A stretch of 64,000 bases of DNA from Mercurialis annua (Eukaryota; Streptophyta; Magnoliopsida; Malpighiales; Euphorbiaceae). The translations under genes and the position numbers were made by a program. Location: the NCBI RefSeq assembly GCF_937616625.2, contig NC_065572.1, positions 54,237,653-54,301,652 of the forward strand. The letters run 5' to 3'. Position 1 is the first letter of the stretch, and every line of letters begins with the position of its first letter. Positions 23,341 to 36,203 of the stretch are shown piece by piece. The notes below the pieces were generated by a model. It did no database searches. It was not told the origin of the DNA and saw only the letters and a list, made by a program, of their open reading frames with translations.

Positions 23341-24655
23341 ATAAGATTCAATCACTCAAGTTAAGTCATTTAAAAATCTAACACAAGATTTCTCATCTAA
23401 ATCAATAGAAACGAGCTAAGAACTCAAAACTATACTTGTAATAGCCCAATTAGTTCGAATAGTTCACATTAAAATTTCTTGCATAGTTACAGGTTTTATT
23501 TGATTTAATTACTATCGCTTTCGATGATCTTCGTTCATAAGCTGTAGAATTTAGAGTTTTTTTAGATCTGTTTTTGACTCAAAGCCTAAAACTTTATGTT
23601 CTTTTATCAATTATATGAATTTCTCATATCATTTTAAGGTTTTTTTTTTTATGAAACCAAACCCGAAACAAAGAAACATCAAATTTTTACAACATAAATG
23701 TTACGTGGCGAAAGCGCAATTCCCAGGTGGAAAATTATCGTTATTCAGGAAGTATATTCATTTTCCTTCCATTTTACAAATTATGGGCTCAAAAAGTCAA
23801 ATCGAGTTTAACATTATGGCCTCCAAAAGACGATTTGCCCGCACTAGCCTTATTTGGCGCTAATACCATATTTGTTTAGCATCGACGCCATGTCGAGTTA
23901 CCGTTAATATTTGGCGCTAATACTTAACATTTTATAAGCTCAAAACTCTAGCCGAGATACAGGTTATGGATCCGGAAGATGAGTGATATTCCAAAGATGA
24001 AACTAGACTTCTAGCAGCTGCAATTGTTTATGATTACAAACAACTCTAGTCGAGAAATTCCAAAAATATAGAATTTAAAATTTTTCTTATTTTTTTTATA
24101 TAAATTGATGTATTGGTAGATGTTGATATTGTTTAATATGATTTTGAGTTTATGTCCAAATTTAATTTTAACATGACTCGAACCTAGAATTTGCATTATC
24201 AATTAATAAAGACTAATAATCACCTAATTAGTTCTATATTAATCAAGCACATAGAGAACATAGAATTTTCATAGAAATATGATAGTGGTTGTATTAGACA
24301 TTTAAGATAGTAATAATGAGATTAACTTTGGTTTTAAGCTTCGTATATGCGATTGAAAAGAAATATTACTTCTTATTTACCAAAAATTCAAAATTAATAA
24401 CGATTGTTTAGTATAATTTTTTTCTTATTTATCATTATCGATCAATGAAATTTATATGTCAGTTTATTTCTTTAATCCCACATTTTCACTATTTTTCAAT
24501 TATATTTTATTGTTGTGATTAAAGATAATATGTGTTATTGTTTGTATGATGTAATAATTATAATTGAGTGTACCTGTAAATTAATAATCTTAGTAATAAC
24601 AATTTTATTGTGTTAATTATGTCTATAAATGCTATTTTTTTAGGGTTCGATGCAC
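23341..24655. other. AT-rich stretch without recognised feature
   Basis: No coding motif or clear repeat was found. A TGTAATAGCCCAATTAG string at about 23434 resembles the Tekay-type LTR start but nothing following supports it. Confidence 0.5.
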
Positions 24656-24824
24656 ATATTTTATGAACAAAGGGTTAACGCACCCCCTGAACTTGCAACA
24701 CGGGGTCATTAAATTCAATTTGTACTTTTTGAAAAAACTAACCCCAAAATTCTTCATTTTTTGGTCAAACTACCCCATAATTGTATTTTTAAAACACATA
24801 GAATACAAATCGAAGGTGAGGGAT

Positions 24825-27800
24825 TGTAATACCCCGTATTATTTTTAGTATTTATTTTCGCGCGTGTCCAATTTTAATTAAATAGGACCTCAAAAATAGT
24901 TAGTAAATTCACGAGATGAATTTATATGGGTGAAAATGTGATTTGAAATGTGTTTTGCCTTAAGTCTGACTTTTAGCAATTTTACATGTTAAAAAGTGAA
25001 TTTTGCAATTTTTTTGCTAAAAACCGTCAAAATAATTATTTCAAATATTTTTTTGAAGGCCCAAAAATATTTTAATTCAGCCCATATGTTATGATTTGAT
25101 GTTTTAAAATATTTGAAAAATTTGAATTTATTTTGCCCCTAAAGTTCAGTTTATTTACAAGAATACCATAATGGCAAACTTGTAAATAAATCAAACATGA
25201 AATAATATCTAGATATTTTTCTCTAGACTTTTTGTTCCCCGAGTAATTTAATCTTCTTCTTCATTTTGTGTGGGTGCCGAATTATTCAAAGAACAAAACA
25301 CCAAATCTTATACTTTTATTTTCTCACAAATATTTCTTAACGAAAATCGACGGAAAAAATTGCGTAGATTGTTATCCTAGGCTTTAATCAACGATCAAGG
25401 TATAATTTCAAGCTTATATCTTTGATTTTATTTTCTGTTTTGTTGAGCTTAAATTATATACTTAGGATTGCTAAAAATTGTTGTTTGATGGTTAGTTAAT
25501 TAATTTTAATTGTTGTTTATGTGGGTTTCGGTTTTAAATTAATTTTTACGTGAAATTAAATAATTTTTTTTATTTCTGGGCTGATCTAATTGATTATATT
25601 AATATATGTTCTAAAGTGTGATTTTTGTGGATTAAAAATGTTAAGTATTTCGAGTATTAATTTAATGGTATGAATTTTGATTTTTAATAGTTTTAAAACT
25701 CAAAAATCGCTAAAATATGGGTAAATTAATTGATTTTTAATTTCTAAAAATAAATTTTTCTATGATTGATCTATATGTTGGGTTGATGATGAATCAATGT
25801 TTAGTTAAGAAATTTTAATGGTTTATTAACCGGGTTGGATTTTTGATAATTTTATTCGGTAAAAATTGTTTAAAAAAGGGTATTTATGTCATTTTAAATT
25901 TTTGGGCAGAAATTATTTGTGAAAATTTACAAAATATATTTGTTGATTATTTATGGAATTAAATTGATTAAAGTAAGGTATTTTGACGGATTAATAATTG
26001 ATTTTGATTATTAATTTTTATTTCGGTTTTAATTGATAAAATAATAAAAAATAAATATTTTAAAATTATTTGCTGCTTTTACAAGATAAAAATTAAAGAT
26101 GTGTTCAAAATTATTTTTGGTGAATTTTGGTGTTAAAAATGCTGAAAATGGATTTTAAAGCGTTTTTAAGGGTTTATGAGTTTTCCGGTGACCGGAATAG
26201 GAGAAGAGGGGACAGAGCATGTCCCATGCTTACTCGGCTGTTGTTACTGCCGAAATGGTTTCGGCGGAAAATGAAGGGGGGGCGAGCCCCGGGTACCAAA
26301 ATATTTGACGGAAAAATATTTTTGGATTTTTTAATTGTGGTATATTTGTTGGGATTTTCTAAAAGTATTTTTTTAGAAAATAGTGTGGATGGTATAAGTG
26401 TTAGAATTATAATATTGAATTAGATAAAGGGTTAATGTCAAAAAATTCACAAACTTTGCACGTTTTCTCATTTTAATCACGCAGTTTCAATTTTCTCATT
26501 TTCATTCACGAACTACCATTTTTTTCTCAAATTCATACACGGTGCTGAGGTGTCACAGTTCCATTGATATAATTTGCTGAGGTGGATGTCACTTTACACC
26601 CATGAATGAGTGCCACCTCAGCAGCGTGTATGAATTTGAGAAAAAGTGGTAGTTCGTGTATAAAAATGAGAAAATTTAAACTACATGATTAAAATGAGAA
26701 AACATGTAAAGTTCGTGATTTTTTTTGACATTAACCCTTAAATAAACTAGTGTGGATAGAGTTTATCGTATTGAAATACGATGATGCGGAAAGAGATAGT
26801 TGGAATAAAATTTGGATATTTGACTACGTGGTTTATTTGATTGAGTCGGTCTAGAGTTTATCCTAAAATTTAGAGTTAATACATTAATTAATGTTTAATC
26901 TCTAAATTAGATCCAGCGAATTTTGTTGCGGAAACCGGCAAGCAAAGGTTTTAAAATTTCGACGGGCGAAATTTTTAAATTTTGAATAAGCGAGTACTGT
27001 GAGTGTATTACAATTTATAATGCTAAATATTAGTATTAAAAATATTGTGAACTGCTTTACATGATTTGCAAATGCTTTATTTCATTTTGAATTTAAATCG
27101 CATGAATTGTTTTACACAGTTTTGAAACCGATTTAGATTCATTGGAACGTGCTTATTATTGAGCTACAATAGTGGTGTGTGATCACCGGTATTGCATTTA
27201 GACATTGTTGCATGTGATGTGTGAATCTGGACAACAGTCTGGAAGTCTGAGGCGACGGCTCAGACATATGGTAACAGATCTTCAAAGCCAACAGAATATA
27301 GACGACCAAAGGCAGTAGAGAGACTGCCGAGATCTGAGAGGTTGAACCTTTTTATTAAAAAAGTGAAATTGGCGACATTATTTATGTACTTCCGAAATTC
27401 GTTGTATTATAAAAAGAGTCTTGGACTTACAAATACGTAAAATTAGAGTAATCGGATTTGGCCGGCTAAAAGTACAAAAAGAAAAAATAACGGTCAAAAG
27501 AAAATAAAAAAGTAACCCGAATGGAATAGAAAAAGTGGAATATCTATGTTTTCTGTTTTGAAAGCATATAGGAACATGAATCATCGTTTAGGGTTTCATA
27601 TGAATTGGTAATCTGTAATGCATTACTTTCATATTAATGTTTATTAGTATATGTTGTACGCATTCAAGCAGTTTTTTATAACTGACCCCGTTGAATTTAT
27701 AAATTTTTACAGGCGAGTAGTTTGAGGTGTGGATTTCCAATTTCTTGTTTCGGAAATTCCTTACTTGAATAAAGTGAGAATGACCTTTTCTTTACATGTC

Positions 27801-28307
27801 TAGAGTTGCAGTAGCTATAGTATTGAACGATGATACCTTAATAGTTGTTGGAGTTATTTATACTTTATATTTTATATAACGTTAAAACTCTGATATTACG
27901 TAATGTATGTATGTTGTGCGAAAGTCCAAGCGACTGCACGAGAATAAATTCGATGAACGCATCTGCATAGTGAAATGCAGTTAAATCCATAATGAAATGG
28001 TCTGCATAGTAAAATGCAGTTATTACCATAGTGAGATGTTATGCATGATGTGATGCATGATAAACCATAATGAAATGATTTTGACACAAAAATGCACTAA
28101 TTAAAAGAGTAAATTATTTGCATGTTTCAGATGGAATTTTTATCAGAACATTTTAAACTGAGATTTTAAAATGTTCGAAAATGTGTTTTGACTTCAGCGA
28201 AAATTTTTAAGTGATTTTTAAAGTATTTTAAAGGCTTGCTACGAGTTTCAGAGCAATCACTCCCATTCCCTAGCGCCGGTCTCGACGCCGATATTCGGGT
28301 CGTGACA
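24825..28307 (+). mobile_element. Solo LTR, Tekay-type subfamily A, with 5-bp TSD
   Basis: It begins TGTAATACCCCGTATTA and ends GGGTCGTGACA, flanked by GGGAT on both sides (24820-24824 and 28308-28312). The end block GAGCAATCACTCCCATTCCC, then TAGCGCCGG, is shared with the LTRs at 43915 and 49613 in reverse. It is about 3.48 kb including an inserted MITE (26429-26737). No internal region remains. A 98-residue frame at 26127-26423 has no recognisable domain. Confidence 0.88.
26429..26737. mobile_element. Mutator-like MITE inside the solo LTR
   Basis: It begins GGGTTAATGTCAAAAAATTC and ends with the inverse (TTTTTTTGACATTAACCC). The inverted arms extend over 100 bp each, so it is nearly a full hairpin. 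It is flanked by TTAGATAAA (26420-26428) and TTAAATAAA (26738-26746), a 9-bp TSD with one mismatch. Confidence 0.9.
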
Positions 28308-28515
28308 GGGATACAAAAAACAAATTAGAGAATTTCCTAATTGTAGCAATAAAATTATCCTAAACCTATTTTTTGCAATTAAAATATAAATTATCGGGTA
28401 ATCTGACCCAGAAATGAAGAGTTTTGGGGTTTGTTGCTCAAAAAATACAAATTGGATTAAATGACCCTGTGTTACAAGTTTAGGGGGCGCGTTGACCCTT
28501 TGTTCCATATTTTAT

Positions 28516-29740
28516 ACATTCATAGGTGAGTGAGATATACTAAGTTAATATAAAAGATATGCCTAGCACAGTTACTTCGAGCACTTCCAGTTCACAGATC
28601 TCTCGTCCTACTTTCAACAATTAAAATAAAAAAATTTAAATCAAATTATAATGAATAATATATATAAGCTTTGAAAATTAAAAACTGCTAACAATTGTAT
28701 TTTTAAGTCACATCTCCTTTAACAAGTATCGCATACAAAACAAAACTTGTGGTGATTAGAATATAAACTATCAATTTTTTTATAATTTGAAATGCTGAAT
28801 AATTTTATAATACAAAAAATACCGATATGGACGCCGGAACAGTGGCATGATAAAATGTTCCTGATATCCACATCAATATTTGTAATCCAAATTATTTAAT
28901 TTTTTGAATTACAAAATAAATTAATAAAAAAGTTGGATGTTGATATTAAAATTATGAAACACACTAAAAATATGCAAGTAATCCCTAAAATAAAGCTTAT
29001 AAGTTGTATGGTCTAAATTTTGAACTATATGCTTATACATTAAAATTGTGAATTAATGGAGTCAAAGATCGCTAGCTATAAAAAAGAATGTAAAAAAACA
29101 TAAATGAAATGGAGATATTGTTAATTAACATTTTGAGTTTATTATTCCTTTTGAAGAAAAAATCAACGTTTTGAGCTACAAGAAAAAAAAAAGTAAATTT
29201 AACTCATTGTTTTGGACGATAGTATTACTCACTTGTGGTGGATAGTCCAAATGAAAAAAAAAACATTTGGATAAGATTAAAATTTAACAATTTTTTTTAT
29301 CAAAGGCTAAAAATTTCATTAATAATAACGAAAATTACATAAATGAACGGTTTTTCAACAAATTGAAAAAACTGTTCTAAAATAATGATGACTACTGTAA
29401 ATACAGCTGTACATACAGTTATCGATAAGGGCTTTTCAAACCACCAAATGGGTCACCAAATACATTTATGATTCAAATATTGAATTACGATCTTAAAACC
29501 GCTCTATTCTTAAAACTTCAAGCTCTTCAAGTCCCATCTTCAATCATGAAAGTAAAAATTAGACCTAATAAAAAATAAAAACATTAAAGAACATCTCCCA
29601 AATCTTAAATCTACAAGAATATAGATCTAAAACTTCAAAAAAAGTGATAGAATTTTGAGCGATCTAAAACTTCGGATCAAAGAGTTGGGAAAAACCTTCA
29701 AAATTTATTCAACCAACTAAAATCCAAACAAACAAACACC
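28516..29740. other. AT-rich stretch; possible minus-strand LINE tail
   Basis: Mostly featureless. At about 29291-29400 the minus strand reads AATGAAATTTTTAGCC, then TTTGATAAAAAAAA, which looks like the 3' end and A-tail of a plant L1 LINE. There is no coding support. Confidence 0.35.
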
Positions 29741-29754
29741 TTAAATAAGATTTA

Positions 29755-30476
29755 TTGAAACCAGGTAATCAGAGGTATACACCGAACTCTTTCGTCAAGC
29801 TGCACCAGATTCAAACGCCAAACAACAAACAATTCTCTGTAATTTGGAAATCAAACTCCCCGCCTCGCCTGAAGTTCTTTCTCTGGACAGCTCTTCACGG
29901 TAGAGTCACTTCATTATCCTTTCTGGCTTCTCGCAAAATCATTTCTTATGACAATATTGGTTGTGATATTTGTGGAGATCCGGAAGATCTAGAGCATATT
30001 TTGATGCACTGTTCTTTTGCTAATTCTGTTTGGAACTTAGTGTTATCAAAGTTTGGTTTGAATTGGATTATGCCAAGGAATTTTGATGATTTCTTACAGC
30101 AATGGAGACATTTAATTCACGGGGGAAGATACTTCAAGTTATGGTGCTTGATTTGGGAATCGATTATATGGGAACTATGGAAAGCTCGCAACAAAAGAAT
30201 TTTTCAGTCAAAGAACACGGACATCCTTGCAATCGTTCAATGGAGTTTCACAAGGGCGGTTTTCTTTTTCAAATGTAATGATGTTAGATTTCCCTATTCT
30301 AGCATGGATTTATTTCGAAATCCAGATTGTATTGTTTTGAACAATTTTTTGGTTCCTCCTAATTCAGAGACGTAGCTTTTAATGTGCATTTTGCCGTTAA
30401 TTGTGCGTAATCTCTCGAGTTAGTTGTTTGCCACATCTTGTGGCTTTTTTAATACAATTTCATTCATCAAAAAAAA
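29755..30476 (+). pseudogene. L1-type LINE ORF2 C-terminus (zf-RVT domain) and A-tail
   Basis: The frame 29755-30375 encodes the domain at the end of plant L1 ORF2: FSVIWKSNSPPRLKFFLW, then CDICGDPEDLEHILMHC (paired Cys followed by E-H-C), then a Trp-rich tail (IWELWKARNKRIF). Downstream is a short 3' UTR with TGGCTTTTTTAATACAATTTC and an 8-base A run at 30469-30476. RT and endonuclease are missing, as in a 5'-truncated LINE insertion. I could not find a clear TSD. The apparent start is just the first permissible codon after truncation. Confidence 0.85.
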
Positions 30477-31375
30477 GATAAGGTAAAAACATTAAACTAA
30501 TTTAAATATATTGCAACAACTGAAATGGTAGCGACATTACGTGTTAATAACTTATCCAAGATTAACATTACTAGTCTAGAACAATTCATTTATTATATCA
30601 TTATATTATTATCATTATTATTTCAATAGGAAATTACCAACCCAACCCATAGTCATCAAATTTTATAACAAATTTTCATTGCCGAAATTTATAAACTTTA
30701 TTATTAAAAGTTTGTGTTTAAATAAAAAACTATTTCAAAAGGAATTTGCTCCTATATAATACGTATTTTAGAAATTCTTCCATTCGCACAATTATTTGAT
30801 ATTTCAAATTTGTTCTATAATAGAAGAAAATTTCAACAAAAGTCAAGTTTGAAAGCAATAACGATAAAAAATGGATTCTCTACAAATTGATGCAATTGAA
30901 AGTGAAGTTAATAGTTGACGTCGAGATAATTATTTTATATATATAAACAATTTTTAGTTTTATTACAATTATTTAGTTAAAATTTTATTTACATTGTAAT
31001 TTTATTGATTGTACTTACAATGTTATATATGTGCATATCGCAAATTATGATCAAGTTATTATCATAATTTTTATGTCTGTTTATTGAATTGTTAAACCCT
31101 AAACTTAAGAGAGTATACATTCAATGAATAATAAGCAATTTTAACAATAATAACACTGTTGAATTTCTTTCTTGTTAGATTTGCTCCTATCACCGATATA
31201 TACTAAAACATGTTATATTCTTTTAATTTATAATTTTGTTGCATATATGTATATATCAAGTTTAAAAAAATATCTCATAATAATTTATTTTATAGCTAAA
31301 ACATTATATTTAATAATTTAATTAATATAAAAATTGAATAACGGATATATAATTATCATTCACGCGCGTAGCATG
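30477..31375. other. AT-rich stretch ending in a Helitron-like 3' hairpin trace
   Basis: No coding signal. The last bases (CACGCGCGTAGCATG, 31361-31375) resemble the hairpin before the 3' end of the Helitrons at 53116 and 57193 and are interrupted by the hAT element at 31376. Confidence 0.4.
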
Positions 31376-32202
31376 CAGTGTTTTAAAAACTGGACCGATG
31401 ACAGACCCGGTGTCATCACCGGTTCATGGTTCAACCGGTTAAACCACCGGTTGAACCTGTTCAGCCATTTATGTGTGTAAAATAGATGTCAGATATAGTC
31501 GCATAGTTAAGATAGTCGACTGGGCCAAAATCCGCTAAAGAAAACAAAACAAAGAAATAAACAAGAAAATTTAGGGTTAACAATTATTAGAGATTCATAA
31601 TAAAACTTTAAAACCTAGCCACCTTTTATTTCTAATCTGATCCTTCATCGCTTGTCTTCATTTCTGGCCAACATTCAAATCTTTGCTATTCATTTTGCAT
31701 CTTCTGTAGATAGCTTTATTGCTTCTCATTTTATTCTTACTTCTCATTTTATTGCTTTTCCTCCTTCATATCATTTGTTTAATTAGCATTTTAGTATCAT
31801 TTCTTCATCAAAAAATTTATTGTATTATCCTAAACGAAACGCAGGTTGACGAAACACAGTCAAAGGTTTGATGATATTTTTAAAGGTTTTAATACATCAT
31901 TTTCTTCTCTGTCTAACAATAATATTGTAGATCTAAAGATAAATAATAATCAACAAACGAACTGGTTTCTAAACGATGCTTCTTGTGGTAAGAAATTTCG
32001 AGACTTTGAATCCTCTAACAATTGAACCGGACGGGTTTATAGCGTAACCGATTTAGCGGGTTTCCGGGTTCTTGCGGTTTTATCCGGTTCAAAGAAGTCG
32101 AACCAGAAATCCGGGTTTTAGAAGAGAGTTGAACCGGATTGGCCTCTGGTTCGCGGTTGAACCGGTCCAACCGGTCGGTCCGGTCCGATTATGAAAACAC
32201 TA
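31376..32202. mobile_element. Non-autonomous hAT element with 8-bp TSD
   Basis: It starts CAGTGTTTTAAAAACTGGAC and ends GAAAACACTA, inverted to each other, and is flanked by GTAGCATG at 31368-31375 and 32203-32210 (perfect 8 bp, the hAT size). Subterminal zones are dense in CCGGTTGAACCGG-like words. The smaller element at 54622-54914 has the same ends. No transposase is encoded; an RNA-like 5' region (CTTCTCATTTTATT) has no recognised product. Confidence 0.9.
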
Positions 32203-32210
32203 GTAGCATG

Positions 32211-32317
32211 TACTAATCAAGAAAATACTAATAATAATCCATTAACAACTAAATTATTTTATTTAACATTTTAATTATTATAAATATACAACGGGTCATG
32301 TAAATGTCGCTCACGTT
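32211..32317 (+). mobile_element. Helitron-like 3' end trace
   Basis: ACGGGTCATGTAAATGTCGC, then TCACG, matches the bases before the hairpin at 53096-53118. The hairpin itself is cut by the hAT end at 32318. This is a short and uncertain relic. Confidence 0.4.
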
Positions 32318-35300
32318 TAGGGGTGTGCAGAAACCGAATTGTCCAAATTAACCGAATCGAACCGAACCGAATTTCCAGGTTTGATTCGGTAGTTTCGACA
32401 AAACGGTGCAGTTTGGTGTGAGGTAAGGAGTTTATTAGATATTTGATATTCAATTCAGTTTAGCGCATCGGTTAACCGATTTAACCGAAAAAACCGATGT
32501 CCTTATACGACGTCGTTTTGCTAGACTTATAGTGTGACACTCACACATGCGAGGGAACCTTCCAGGCCTTGTGCATGTGTGAAGGGTTTGTGTTTAACAA
32601 ACACAAAACGCTGAGTTTTGGTGTTTGTATATATTCCACATTTAAAACACAAACCCTAGCACCTCTCAGATTTCCATCGATTCAACTCCTTCGTTCTCTA
32701 ATTCTCTCAACTCTGAAACTGAAACCCCTAAAAACTGAAACCCTAACTCATCTCTGTGCCTCTCTCGCTCCTCTGTTCCCGGCATAATCAATGGTTCCTC
32801 TCTGATTACATGCTTTACTTAAACTAAATCCATGGCTGCCTGCTTCTGTTCTTCGGTTCTCACTCTCTCAATGTGTTTTATATGAACAAAAACAACATCC
32901 TTTAAAGTTTCAAAGTTTCAAACTTTATTAACAATCTGTTAATAACGAAGCAAACAATAGTTAAAGAACATATGATATGGTGAGTGTTCTACGGTTTTTA
33001 AATTGATTTTTTATTGCTCATCATTTCTTCTCAGATCTTTGTCATTGATATCTATTCTTGTTCACTTGTTTGTGTTTGTTTTTCTGAAAATGGATGGATT
33101 GGATCATTTCACAGAAGTTTCACTGTCAATCACAAACTTATAAGGTATAGCTGTTCTTGATACACTTTTTTATTTTATTTTGATTTTTTATTTTTTAATT
33201 TCTGTCATTTACTAATTGTTTGTTTTCTTTGTTTTGTCGAGAACTGAAGTGGTGGAAGCCTACGATCTCTGAGCTCTCTTTGTTTGACAGTTTAAGACAT
33301 CTTGATTCTTGTGGTGGTGGAAGCTTGAGTCCCATTTCACTTTCAGATGGAACCCGATTCAATTGTAAGTTAAAAATGCCCTTTTGGTTTATTTGGTTTT
33401 TGTTTTGTTTAATTAGTTTTGTTTAAGTAGTTTGTAAAGTTTGAACTGACTGAGTGTTCTTATTTTTTCTAGATGCTAACAACTGAGCAAATTGGGACTG
33501 GGGGCAATGTTGCTTCCAGTCCTTGTGCACCTGTTAATACTACTGATGCTGTTATTGAGGGCTCAACACAGCCTCAACCTCAACCTGAGGCAGCCGGGAA
33601 TAATCCAAAAAAGAGGAAGCCAATGTCCAAAAGGTCTGCTGTCTAGGAGCATTATGAACGCCTAAACAATGAAATGGGCAGAGTGGTTAGTGCTAAATGC
33701 TTATATTGTGCGAAAGAGTATCAATGTCATAGCAAACTCAATGGGACCTCAATTCTTAGAGCCCATATGCTTGCTTGTCTAAAGAATCCTCACAGTAAGC
33801 ACACAAGGCAGACTGTTAATAATATTCAACCTGCTGGTGATGGGGATAGACTTAATTTAGGTGCATGGAAGTTTAGTCAAGAAATTGTTAGGGAGTCTTA
33901 CATGATAATTGTAGATGAGTTGCCCTTACGGTTTGTAGATGGAATGGGGTTTAAGAAACTGATGAGTACTGCATGTCCTAGGTTTAGAATTCTAGGTGGA
34001 CTGTGTCTAGAGATTGCATTGATATGTTTGTAAATGAAAAGTCAAAACTTAAGTCTGTTTTAAAAGAACACAGTCAGAGGGTTAGCATCACAACTGATAC
34101 ATGGACTAGCATTCAAAGAATAAATTATATGTGTGTCACCTGCCACTGGATTGATGATTTGTGGAAGCTAAATAAACGAATCATATCTTTTATTCCTGTT
34201 AGTGGTCATAAGGGTGAGTACATTGCTAAGTCCTTGGAGAGTTGTATGCTTGCTTGGGGTCTGAAAAATGTTTTCTCTATCACTATGGACAATGCTAGTA
34301 GCAATGATGTAGCAGTAAATGTCTTTAGGAGGAAACTGATTTCTTGGGGAACTGGGGTTGCTAAGGGGAAGTATTTGCACATGAGGTGAATTGCTCACAT
34401 TCTGAATTTAGTGGTAAGTGATGGTCTTAAAGATGTGAATGTGTCTGTTAAAAAAGGTAAAGAGTGTGTTAGGTACATTAGAAACAGTCCTGCTAGGTTA
34501 AAAAAGTTTAAAGAAGCTGCTGATTTTCTTGAAATTGAATCAAAAAAATGCATATGCCTAGATGTACCTACACGCTGGAACTCAACTTACCTTATGCTTA
34601 CCACTGCATGTTTATTTGAAAAGGCTTTTGAGAAATATGATGAGGATGAATCCTCATTTAAGATAGATTTGAATGGTGATATTCCTGATAGCAAGGACTG
34701 GGAGGTGGTCAGGAAATTTGCTGATTGTTTGTCTCACTTCTACACTGTCACTCTGCGTATTTCTGGGTCTTTATATGTTACTGCTGACATGCATTTTTAG
34801 GAAATATGTGATCTTAATGTTGTGTTATGTGATATGATGGCAAGTGAGGATGTTGAGGTTGTGTCTTTGGGTGAGAAAATGAAGGTAAAGTTTGATAAGT
34901 ACTGGGGGGATCGTGACAAGATGAATAAGCTGACTTTTTTTGCTTATGTGTTTGATCCAAATGTTAAATTAGCAGCCATGGAGTATTCATTGATTACCAT
35001 GTTTGGACAAGTTAAAGGTGTTTGTTTATATAAATCTGTTGTTGATGAGCTAACCCTTTTGTTTAATAAGTACAAAACTCTTTATGAATCTATTGGTGGT
35101 GGGAGCAATTTTTGTGAGGTAGGCTCTCAACCAAATTTGACTCAACTTGATGGAGGCTGTAACCCAGCCAATGTCCCTATCCCTTTTTCTGTTGCTGGTG
35201 GTTCTAAAACTAGAAAGCCTCCATCAGTTAAGAAAGCTAGATTCAAGCAACATAGGAAGGAAATGGGAACCTCAAGCTGTCGAAGGATTGAATTAGAAAT

Positions 35301-35738
35301 CTATCTGGATGAGGCCTTGTTGGATGATGAGGATCAAATTGATGTGCTAATGTGGTGGAAGTTCAATTCTGTGCGGTTTCCAGTTCTATCTAGAATGGCT
35401 CGAGACATACTTGTTGTTCCCATTTCTACCGTGGCGTCTGAGTCTGCCTTCAGCACTGGTGGAAGGGTTGTGGATTGCTTCAGAAGTTCTTTAACTCCTA
35501 AACTTGTAGAAGCACTTATTTGTACACAAAATTGGTTGAGAGCTTCCATTACTCCTTTGGTAGTTGAAGAAAGTATTGAAGAGTTGGAGACATTTGAGCA
35601 AGGTTATGCATTGTGTCTTAATCTCAACTCTATTTTTATCATAATTTTCAATTTATGCTTCATATCTTGTTCTGAACTTTTTTTTCTTTTGCGGATTCAC
35701 CAGGATTTCCAAATGTTTGCACTCCTGCTTGTTAGTAC
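32318..35738 (+). mobile_element. hAT transposon (Ac-like), 3' end lost to copia insertion
   Basis: The left end TAGGGGTGTGCAG is followed by AACCGAA-type repeats (32340-32380), typical of hAT ends with subterminal motifs. A promoter-like zone has a TATA (GTATATATTCC, about 32626) and several AAACCCTA motifs before the transcribed leader. The transposase gene follows (33473-35735). Right after its stop a copia LTR begins (35739), so the right terminal repeat is missing and no TSD can be tested. Confidence 0.7.
33473..35735 (+). pseudogene. hAT transposase (BED finger, DDE core, hAT dimerisation domain), broken
   Basis: The ATG at 33473 follows a clean acceptor TTTTTTCTAG; a donor at 33365 would make a 108-bp intron in the 5' UTR. 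The N-terminus has a basic KKRKPMSKR patch and a BED-type zinc finger (CLYCAKEY, H-M-C). The catalytic region shows ITTDTWTS and SITMDNASSND. The C-terminus has the dimerisation motif VASESAFSTGGRVV. Damage: TAG at 33644 (likely Trp), a frameshift near 33990, TGA at 34387 (likely Cys) and TAG at 34798 (likely Leu). A second intron about 35603-35702 would join the last exon to a short PNVCTPAC tail ending at TAG 35733-35735. Nuclear cut-and-paste enzyme by family; this copy is inactive. Confidence 0.85.
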
Positions 35739-36203
35739 TGTTGGTGCAGCGGGACGTGAGGGTCCGAATCATATATTTCAATTCAAAATTGGAGTTCCAA
35801 CAATTCGGATCCAGAAATTGATCATATCAATAACAAATGGATCGTCGTATCATCTAGTAATTAAAGCACGCATCTAGAAACCGTAAAAAGAATACATATG
35901 TCAATTCTCCAATGATTCTTGTAGTCCCGATAGTACGGCTACCTCAAGCTCGTCCACACGAGTATGCATCTGATTGAATCCTAGCCTTGAAGTAATCTGC
36001 AAGAGTTTCTCTTGCCGAGCAACCCTAAGCTCAAACTCTCGCCTCGATTACGTCTTTGCTGGGATGTATGAAAAACTTTCTCCAAAATTTTCTGTGATTG
36101 ATGACTACTTGAACTCCTTCAAATATGCTCTCTTAAGTGTGGTGTGTTTAGACTGAGCAAAGACAACCTTTACTTATAGTGTAGAGCTTTGCTTAAGAAT
36201 GCA

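Larger units (their letters stand above)
24665..28506. mobile_element. Mutator-like MITE split by a solo LTR, 9-bp TSD
   Basis: The left part (24665-24824) and right part (28313-28506) are inverted versions of each other: GAACAAAGGGTTAACGCACC on the left matches the reverse of the right end (GGAACAAAGGGTCAACGCGC). The pair is flanked by ATATTTTAT at 24656-24664 and 28507-28515, a perfect 9-bp TSD. Without the LTR the MITE is about 355 bp. Long inverted ends plus a 9-bp TSD suggest Mutator-like mobilisation; no transposase is encoded. Confidence 0.88.

Noticed and set aside
23434..24000. Possible further Tekay-type LTR start (TGTAATAGCCC)
   Set aside because: Only the first bases resemble the family; no TATA, end block or TSD was found.
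26127..26423. 98-codon frame in the solo LTR
   Set aside because: No domain, lies wholly in an LTR with TSD and ends at a MITE border.
32569..32787. Separate small gene before the hAT transposase
   Set aside because: The frame overlaps a TATA box and a leader with AAACCCTA motifs; it is better read as promoter and 5' UTR of the transposase.
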